Assembly: GCA_003024175.1 (NCBI GenBank)
Contig: MDYQ01000441.1
Location: forward strand, 62,001-126,000
Direction: 5' to 3'
Length of the DNA: 64,000 nt
Source: Planoprotostelium fungivorum
Lineage: Eukaryota; Evosea; Variosea; Cavosteliida; Cavosteliaceae
A program made the position numbers and the translations under genes. Positions 56,301 through 64,000 of this stretch are shown piece after piece. The number at the start of each line of letters is the position of its first letter. The stretch's first letter is position 1. Under the pieces are notes generated by a model, which saw nothing but the letters and a program-made list of their open reading frames with translations, was not told the origin of the DNA and made no database searches.

Positions 56301-59300
56301 AAGAGGGAGGGAGTGGATCAAGTCATCGCATCACTGATGAAATGGATGGATGACGATTATTCTGGCTCGATCGAATTCGCAGAGGTAATCTTTTCTACGT
56401 AGATGTATAGTTCGAGAATGAGATTGTAAGAAGATTCCAATTTGAAGAAAAGAAAAAAACGAAGAGAGATCACCTGATGGAGATACATCGACACGGAACG
56501 ATTGAATAGATGACAGGTAGTGGACATCTCAGAGACATTAGTGAGAGAGTGTTCGTCACTATCGGACAATTGCAGGAGGGCAGGTGTCAAGATGACACCA
56601 GAAGAAGCTTCTCCCGCGTTCCAATCTCTTGACCACATCGCCTCGTGGGTAAGTTTCATTCCAATGAAATCACACTCAACCTCTCAGGCCGCAGAGATAT
56701 CTCAGAGAGTGAAGAAGACGTCTCAGAAGAATGAAGTAGAAGAGAGTAAGAGCAGGCTGCTGGGTACCTGCGGTAGATTGTCCTCCGTCAGTTCTATTTA
56801 TAGAACCAGGGTGCGTTGTAGATGGATGAATCGAGAGTGACTCCGTAGGTCATGGCGGCAGTGAGTGGAGCCCTCGTGGCGGGAGGAATTTTCTCGGAAA
56901 AGATCACACCCATGGTACAGAGCCTCATGGCATCCATTAGGGAGGAAAAAGACGAGAATGTTCTGACCCATTCGGCCCGATGCATGTCCAGAATGGTCCT
57001 CTCCTGTGCGAAGAAGGGAAGGAACGTAGAGAAGATGGTGCGATGTCATGGAGTTTTCTGTTCTTGACCCGTTGTAGATCGTCAGTCTCATGAACATGTG
57101 TCAGAAAGAAGTGAGATCGTCTGGGATGATGTAGATAGAGATTCACGATCGTGATAGGGAGAAGAAGAGAAGGAGAAGAACAGAGGAAAGAGATGCATGA
57201 GTATACTGGCTATCCAGGGCGAGGACCAATTATTTGAGCTCCTACCCTCTCTCAGACTACAACTCGCCGATGCATTATCTGATACCAAGGGTGAATTTTA
57301 CACATTTTCTCGTTTTTCTCACTCGTTGTAGAATCATCACCAGAGACGTCACGTGCTTTACACACATTGGAGGGACTGATCCCCTCCTTGTCCGAAATTT
57401 CACTGAATTTCCCCCTCTCCTCGTTGGACCGAATATTTGAGACGCTGCAGTACCCCCAGCTCACGGCGGTTGCCTGTCGATGTCTCTCTCTTCTGTTTCA
57501 GAAGAAAAGGTTGATTGTCATCGGCAAGATATTTGATGTTCTGATGCCTCAGATGAGTGATCCATCGGTGGATAAGAGGAGGGGAGCTACGGCAGCCATC
57601 AGCAGTGAGTACATCATGAAAATCACGATCACCGTCACACGATCGAGATGATCGATGATGATCACCGTCACATGATCGAGATGATCGATGATGACCACCG
57701 TCACATGATCGAGATGATGTTTGAGCTGATGAGACACAGAGATGATCGAAGATGTCGACGTCGACACGATACCTTTCGCCCTCCTCTACATTGGAGCTCT
57801 CATGCCTCGAATGGTGGACCACGATGAGACAGTCAGGAGAGAAGCCACAAAGTCTTTCGGACAACTCGTCAAGCTCATGCCATTGGAGGTATATTCCCAT
57901 CTACACCTCTGTAGATCGAATTAAATCGATTATTCATATCTTGATTCATCGATGTGCAGGCCAACACTCCCGATCCAGAAGGTATGCCCGGAAATTTATC
58001 GGAAGAGAGGAAGATTCAGAGAAAATTCATGGAACAGCTGATAGGGGGTAATCAGATCGAAGAATTTGTTCTCCCGGTCAAAGTGGAAGCCACACTCAGG
58101 CCTTACCAGAAGGAAGGTGTCAGTTGGCTCAATTTTTTGCGACGGTATCACCTCCACGGTGCCCTGTGTGACGGTACGTAAGATGAAATTTCGAGGAAAA
58201 CTCAGTGAAAACAGACATGGGCCTAGGGAAGACACTGCAGAGTGTTTGCATACTCGCTTCACATATCTATGAAGAGAAGAAGAAGGGAAGAGAAAAATTA
58301 TCGATCGTGGTGTGTCCTTCTTCTCTGGTGACTCACTGGTGCCACGAGGTGATACGAAGAGAAGGGAGGAGATTGACTCGTTGTAGATCGAGAGATTCTG
58401 CGTGGAATTCCCGTTACGTACGATGGCTTACGTGGGAAATCCCAACAAGAGAAAGGAGTACGTAACACGAGATTTCATCGACACTTCAATGTAATTGTGT
58501 ACAGTATGATATCTTCACTCGATCAGTACGACATCTTAATCACGTCATACGAGACCGTGAGGAGTGACATCGCAGTAAGCACCCATGAGCGTTGTAGATG
58601 GATGCTGAAGAAGAGACAGATATTGGAAGGAATTAATTTCGATTATTGCATCTTAGATGAAGGACACATCATACGTAACTCACAGACGAAGACAACAAAA
58701 AGCATCAAAAAGTTGAACAGTCAACACAGGATCTTACTCTCTGGTACTCCCATACAAGTGAACATCTTCCACTCTTCTCATCTATTTTATTCTTCTGCCA
58801 TCTCTCACATCTTCATCTGATTCTACATCTGATTCTGATTCATGGATGTCTATGACTGATGTACTTGATAGAATCAAGTGTTGGAGCTGTGGTCCATCTT
58901 TGACTTTCTCATGCCTGGAATGTTGAACTCGGAGAGAGAATTCGAGAAGACGTACGGAAAGCCCATCAAGAGATCACGTGACCCAAAGTCTTCACCTCAA
59001 CAGCAGCAGGAGGGGCTGTTGGCTTTAGAGGCTCTCCACAGACAAGTTCTGCCGTTCATCATGAGACGGATGAAGGATGATGTTCTCTCCGATCTTCCCC
59101 CGAAGATCATTCAAGACTACTACTGTGACATCACTCCACTCCAGGTGATTTATTTCATTTCATTCGATTTGATTTGGGACTCGAAATTGGGACGTCGTTT
59201 GAACTTGGGCAGAGGAGATTGTACGAAGAATTTTCCGAGAAGAATTCGAAGGTGAGCGTTGTAGATGGAATATTTCATTGAAACTGAATCTCATCATCAG

Positions 59301-60287
59301 GAGAGCGACCGACGTCATGTCTTTCAGTCTCTGCAGTATCTCCGTAAGCTCTGCGTTCATCCCTCTCTCGTCTTATCCTCTAAACATCCAATGGTGAGCT
59401 CTCCTCTCTATCTCGATTGACTCTCTACAGTGGGGAGAAGTAAAGAGGGACACGGATGACTTGGGTGACATCAGACATTCGGCCAAATTAGAAGCTCTCC
59501 GTCAACTTTTGATCGAGTGTTGTGGAGATGAAGTAGAGAGAGAAGAAGAAGACAGTGATGATGAAGAGAGGGAGAAGGAGCAGATGACCGACGATCTGAA
59601 ACACAAAGTCCTCATCTTTGCCCAGACGAAGAGCGCTTTAGACCTCATTGAGAATTGTGTCTTGAGAGAGTGTCTCCCCCACCTTCGATATCTTCGCATG
59701 GACGGTGACGTCGATGCATCGATGGTGAGATCCCATCATGTCATCTGATTCCATCTTCTAATGGATGCATCTCAGAGACAAGACATGGTGGACGTGTTCA
59801 ATCGTGACTCGTCCATCGATCTCTTCCTCTTGACGACTCATGTTGGGGGTCTCGGTTTGAATTTGACGGGGGCCGATGTCGTCATCTTTGTGGAACACGA
59901 TTGGAACCCGATGAAAGACATGCAAGCCATGGACAGAGCTCACCGAATCGGGGCAAAAAGGGTGAAGATTGCATTCATCCCATCTCTCATTTGACTTTCA
60001 ATCAGACGGTCAATGTATATCGGATCATCACGAGGGACACGATGGAAGAGAAGATCATGAGCCTTCAGAGGTTCAAGACTGCCGTCGCCGAAGCAGTCGT
60101 CAACGCAGAGAATGCATCGACAGACACCATGAAGACATCAGACGTGTTAGACCTTCTGGCTCTGACAAAAGAAGGAGAGAGGAAGAGGACAGACTCGAAG
60201 GCGAACGAGTGGACGATGGGAGATCTCGAGGAAGCAGAATACGCTGAAGAGTACGACGTGGACAAATTCATCGAGAAGATGAAATAG
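53306..60287 (+). CDS. BTAF1: TATA-binding protein-associated factor MOT1/BTAF1
   Basis: A gene of about 30 exons from ATG 53306 ([13 protein letters not shown], joined to [20 protein letters not shown]) to TAG 60287. The N-terminal half is HEAT repeats: [91 protein letters not shown]. The C-terminal Snf2 ATPase begins near 58.0 kb: [33 protein letters not shown] (Walker A), LDEGHIIRN (DEGH box typical of MOT1), [71 protein letters not shown]. It strips TBP from promoters using ATP. Many introns end TGACTCGTTGTAG. Confidence 0.95.
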
Positions 60288-60396
60288 ATGTCTGTCTGCA
60301 TGGACTCAGTCATCATCAGAACGTGTCTCTCCAAACAATCCTGATGTGGCAAGTGTAAACATTTCTGCTACCAGTGATGGCGTGATCTGACACCTT

Positions 60397-60470
60397 GGTT
60401 TCGTGGTGTAGTTGGTTATCACATATGCCTAACACGCATAGGGTCCCCGGTTCGATCCCGGGCGAAACCA
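60397..60470 (+). tRNA. tRNA-Val (anticodon AAC)
   Basis: Seventy-four bases folding into a full cloverleaf. Acceptor stem GGTTTCG pairs with CGAAACC, the anticodon loop is CTAACAC, and the T arm is CCCGGTTCGATCCCGGG. The B box GGTTCGATCC is present and a T run (Pol III terminator) follows at once. No intron. Confidence 0.97.
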
Positions 60471-60574
60471 TCTCTTTTTTTTTCTTTCATCACACTTGAG
60501 GGTCTGCAGACCAAGATTTTATAGGGTGGGTTTAGGAGCAAGTTGTATCTATTCTGCAAATGCAAACGATTCTC

Positions 60575-61240
60575 GTGTGGATCCATCTGTGAGGAACAAC
60601 GAGGCCATCAGAACTGCATGAGATAGAGGAATCACTCGCTTCCTCAGTGAGAGACAGAGATGGTCAGAGCAGCCGAGTGTCACAGCTTCTCTCAGGTCAT
60701 CCTTAATTCTCTGAGCCAGTCATCAATGGTAAAAGTGGCATCATGAGGGAAGAATGAGGGTCCTCCTCTATCGCAATTTCTATTGTGAATGAGATAAAAA
60801 CTTCTGTGCCGTTGGATATTTATGCCACGCGGCCCTGTTCCTGGCATTTGGATCCACGCGACAGTCGTTCAACAGTAACTCTACAACTTGAGCATTACTT
60901 GCCTCTCTGATAGTCTCATTGTCCTCTGCTGATGGATCCTGTTCCCTCTCCATGCACTTCTGATGGCCTCGTTGTTCTCTGCCGATGGATCCACACGAGG
61001 GTCTGCCAGTGGGAGCCTCAAGATGTCGATGTTGCCTCTCTTACACGCGTCCTTGATGGCCAAGATTTCCACAACTTTGTACGAAGAATGCCAAATTGGA
61101 CCTTTCTGACCGTTCGACATCTTGAATTCGAGAGCTTCTGTCTCATCAGCACCGTCCTCAAGATCTTTCTCGTAATGTCGAGGCTAGAACTCCGTTCGTC
61201 TTCATGTGTTATCCTAATGCAGCGTTCGAGATAATTGACA
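60575..61240 (-). pseudogene. Degenerate ankyrin-repeat gene copy
   Basis: Minus-strand pieces at about 60830-61240 read SSSLDITRKILRTVLMRQKL, VRKVQFGILRTK, DACKRGNIDILRLPLADPRV and VVELLLNDCRVDPN. They match the N-terminus and repeats of the intact gene at 33980-35401, but the frame is broken more than once and most repeats are gone. A further piece on the plus strand near 60575 (RVDPSVRNNEAIRTA) is in the opposite direction, so the locus has also been rearranged. It lies between two tRNA genes. Confidence 0.7.
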
Positions 61241-61266
61241 GCTAGCACAATACGGGCCATCAACAA

Positions 61267-61337
61267 GCGTCGATGGTCCAGTGGTAGAATTTCCGCCTGC
61301 CACGCGGGAGACCCGGGTTCGATTCCCGGTCGACGCA
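61267..61337 (+). tRNA. tRNA-Gly (anticodon GCC)
   Basis: Seventy-one bases with acceptor stem GCGTCGA pairing with TCGACGC, anticodon loop CTGCCAC, T arm CCGGGTTCGATTCCCGG and D-arm/A-box TGGTCCAGTGGTAGA. Short T run follows. No intron. Confidence 0.97.
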
Positions 61338-61494
61338 CGGTTTTGCCACTTTTGATGAAGATTTCATTGCCCCTCCTCCGTACTTATTCACCGAAGATGA
61401 AGAGAAGGAGCACTACTGCCACATCTCTATCCACGTAGAAGACAACACAAATGGATGATCTCTTTTGTCAACTCAAAGGACAACAGAAAAACAT

Positions 61495-64000
61495 TTATAC
61501 CAATTTCCTCGAAGAGGATGAATTCTTCAACTCGGGCGCGGGCTGTGGAGGAGCTGTCGTCCATCCACTATCATCTTGTTCGTAATCTGCGATGATGCAT
61601 TCCAACGCCGACACGATCTGTCCACACGTGGGTCTCTGTTCGGGATCTATCCTATTCGTCAGACTCTACTCTATCCACGTCTCCTCTCGTGGTGATGGAG
61701 ACGATGATGATGATGGTGCTGATGGGATGAGGTCTTCACCTGCATTCCAACAGGCCTGAAGTAACTTCAAGAGTGGAGCGGGCATGTTCGGATCGATATC
61801 AGGTCTCTTGTTCATCTTTGAAACTTGTGTGACGATGGCAAAAGGGAAGAGGTTGGGAAAGGGCAGCCTCCACTTTCCATAGTAACATCTCCACATCATC
61901 TCCCACAGTACGATGGCTGCGTGTGTCAGTTGAATGGACAAGGGATGACACTCACAGTAGCTGTACACGTCTGATTTCGGTGTGAAGCCGAGGCCAGATC
62001 GTGAAGTGGATGAAGTCCACACCTGGATGACATTAGATCTTGATGAATGAGAATAGATTGAGAAGGTGATGTCCATCGACGTAGATGATGGTAGATGGTT
62101 GTACCTCAGGTGCCATGTAAGCGAGAGATCCTCTTGCTCTGAAGAGAGTGTCTTGATTATCAAAGGTTGTGAATCTGGATAACCCAAGATCGGCAATCTT
62201 GAGAACGGAATTGGCATCCACCAACATGTTGTGGCTCTTGATATCTACCTCCATATCAGTCATCGTCATCACCGTCATCTTCATCTTCATCATGTGATCA
62301 TCCCCATCATCATGTTCGTCAGATGATGATCAAGATCAGATCGTGATCGTCATGATGTTCACCTCTGTGTACGATCGTTGGTTTCCAATTGTGAAGTGAA
62401 TTCAGCGATGTCGCAGCCTGCGTGGCAAATCGCAGCACTCTCTTCCAAGTGAACTTGTACTTTGGATCGTCCATCACGTCATACAACGAGCCCTTCGCCA
62501 TGAATTCTACACTTTTTCACGGAAGATTTGGGCGGGAAAACACTCACCGGACACGATGCAGTAGCAGGGAGCAACGCAAGCTCCGTAGAAGTAACATACG
62601 TCGGGGCTACGTACGAACGACAAGATGTCGATCTCCTTCTTGAAATCTGCGAAGTCTGGATCGTTTTGTAATATCTTGACTGCCACTCTCTGTCCCCTGT
62701 ACATCGCTTTGTACACCACGGCCGAATTACCACATCCGACCTGTTTTATTTCATTTTAATGTTCTCATTCACATCCACTCACCTCATCCTTGTCCTTGTC
62801 AAAGTGAATTTCGTTGAAATCTAAGGCCCAGACGATGTTGAGGCCGTCGGGGGTCTTCAGCCCGACCTTGTACCGTGAGTCGTCCATCTACAACGAGCCA
62901 CTCCCACCTCGGGTGCCGGGGGGGCCTCGGGTAGTACCGGATCTTGATGTACGATCGGCTTCTCCACCACCGATGCATCCACCGCGGCGGAAATTTCGTC
63001 GACTTTCTCTCCATCTGTGACGAGTAGAGTGGCTTCGAGTGGATCTCTCTCTGACTTTGTGTCTTCGGTCTCGGGTTCGGATAACTCGTTGGATGCGTCA
63101 CCAGTGGGTGTGGCGTAGCCGCTGCTCTGCTTCACAGTCAATCGATTTTCTTCATTTCAATTTTCTTTTGTTTCTCTTTTTGAGAATGTCATTTTCGTAT
63201 TTTTCAAAGATGGATATTTTGATGGATGTAATGATGAGGGAGTCGAGATGATGGTGTGTGAGAATTCGATGAAAATCACCGTCATGGAGCGAGCCGAATC
63301 GGACCGTGAGCGAACGCTGGAGGGTCTGTCCCAAATTCAATCTTTAAATCGAAATAAAACCACACCTCTCTCCCGTCGAGTGTCTCCCGGGTCGTCTCAT
63401 CGAACTACAACCAGTCAATCCAAAAAATTCATCTTCACTCGAATTGAATCGATACGATATCGAATGAACTCTTCACGAGATGAATCGAACGAGTGATAGA
63501 AATGATAAATGAATTATAAATTCTCACTTCAAATCATCTACACCACTCTTGAGTGCTGCATCCACTTGTTCTCTTGATATCACAGTCGAAACCGCTCGCC
63601 GGGCAACGGCCCCAGGCTATCCGTCCGTCAACTCCTCTCATCATCTCTCTCCCACCTCTCCCTCCCTGTGAAGCGAAGTCAACGAATTGTTCCTCTTCAA
63701 GGTCATCGGCAGAGATCCCTTTACAAAGTTCTGATCGTTGTTGGATTCTTTCTGGATGTCTGCGCTATTTCCTCGGCGCACGGGAACTTTATCGGTGTTG
63801 GAGTTGAGATCCCTGCTGCTGCCGCCGCTGCTAGAGGCTCTGTCTCTCTCTTCACCCGGTGCTCTCATCAATTTGAATAGAACGGCCGTGGCAGATCGAA
63901 TCTGTTACGTGGAGTTACGCCGTACGTACCGTACGTAACGATGACGTCACGAGAGGAAGAGATATGTCACCTCTTTCGCCTTGGCTTCTAATAGGGAGAT
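61495..64000 (-). CDS. TKL-family protein kinase, 5' end beyond the window
   Basis: Read right to left from the right edge (ISLLEAKAKE, then IRSATAVLFKLMRAPGEE) to TAA 61495. The N-terminal part is Ser-, Glu- and Asn-rich with helical pieces (VSTVISREQVDAALKSGVDD). The kinase domain starts near 62.8 kb: LDFNEIHFDKDKDEVGCGNS, VVYKAMYRGQRVAVKIL (ATP Lys), EFMAKGSLYDVMDD, IVHRDIKSHNMLVD (catalytic loop), IADLGLSR (DLG for the usual DFG), GSLAYMAPEV, and RIDPEQRPTCGQIVSALECI near the end. It is an active-looking Ser/Thr kinase of the tyrosine-kinase-like group, abundant in amoebae. The last intron, near 61660-61735, could not be phased cleanly by eye: the simple join meets a stop, so a non-standard splice or sequence error is possible. 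Confidence 0.8.

Overview
This is a 64 kb window of nuclear DNA from a unicellular eukaryote, most likely an amoebozoan. Nearly every gene is split by short introns, mostly about 35-70 nt, with GTGAG-type donors and AG acceptors. Genes are closely packed on both strands and share short divergent promoters. The coronin at 39.9-41.3 kb follows the Dictyostelium coronin layout almost block for block. A protostelid or variosean amoeba would fit, but I cannot fix the species from sequence alone. Gene boundaries below were read by eye from reading frames and splice signals; exon joins are approximate except where stated.

Layout. 1-1.7 kb: 3' part of a WD40 gene with a predicted N-myristoylation motif (runs off the left edge). 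2.0-2.9 kb: a protein with three p25-alpha (TPPP C-terminal) motifs. 3.1-4.7 kb: class II fructose-bisphosphate aldolase. 5.2-6.1 kb: an unknown acidic protein. 6.4-15.8 kb: four tandem paralogues on the minus strand, each a secreted AA14-like lytic polysaccharide monooxygenase (LPMO) joined to a bulb-type lectin domain. 17.5-20.1 kb: a Ser/Thr-rich surface protein that looks GPI-anchored. 21.5-22.7 kb: two small plus-strand genes, one with a diverged p25-alpha motif. 23.0-25.9 kb: GRWD1/Rrb1-like ribosome assembly factor, divergent from NAA20 (NatB). 26.1-29.1 kb: F-BAR/RhoGAP protein. 29.2-31.75 kb: a DNA element with long terminal inverted repeats carrying a FunK1-like kinase gene. 31.8-33.6 kb: multipass membrane protein. 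34.0-35.4 kb: intronless ankyrin-repeat protein. 35.6-37.8 kb: RNA-ligase-like nucleotidyltransferase. 38.0-39.2 kb: divergent pair resembling the complex I and complex IV assembly factors NDUFAF4 and COA3. 39.9-41.3 kb: coronin. 42.1-43.3 kb: CBS-domain protein. 43.4-45.7 kb: two unknown genes. 45.9-51.2 kb: WASH complex subunit 4 (SWIP). 51.4-51.9 kb: AcpS-type phosphopantetheinyl transferase. 51.9-53.2 kb: GT62 (Anp1/Mnn9-like) glycosyltransferase. 53.3-60.3 kb: MOT1/BTAF1. 60.4-61.3 kb: tRNA-Val and tRNA-Gly among ankyrin-gene debris. 61.5-64.0 kb: a tyrosine-kinase-like (TKL) protein kinase (runs off the right edge).

How the genes relate. Most are unlinked housekeeping genes. The clear functional groups are the LPMO-lectin array (secreted polysaccharide attack, fitting a grazer on fungi, plants or chitinous or cellulosic cysts), the divergent mitochondrial assembly-factor pair, and the actin/endosome genes spread across the window (coronin, SWIP, F-BAR/RhoGAP). 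The strongest unexplained signal lies in the introns. Introns of unrelated genes share sequence blocks, one ending in TTTGGGACAG, one built on TTTCCCGCCARAAATTTC, and one a palindrome around CTACAACGTTGTAG. This suggests introner-like elements or a shared regulatory code.
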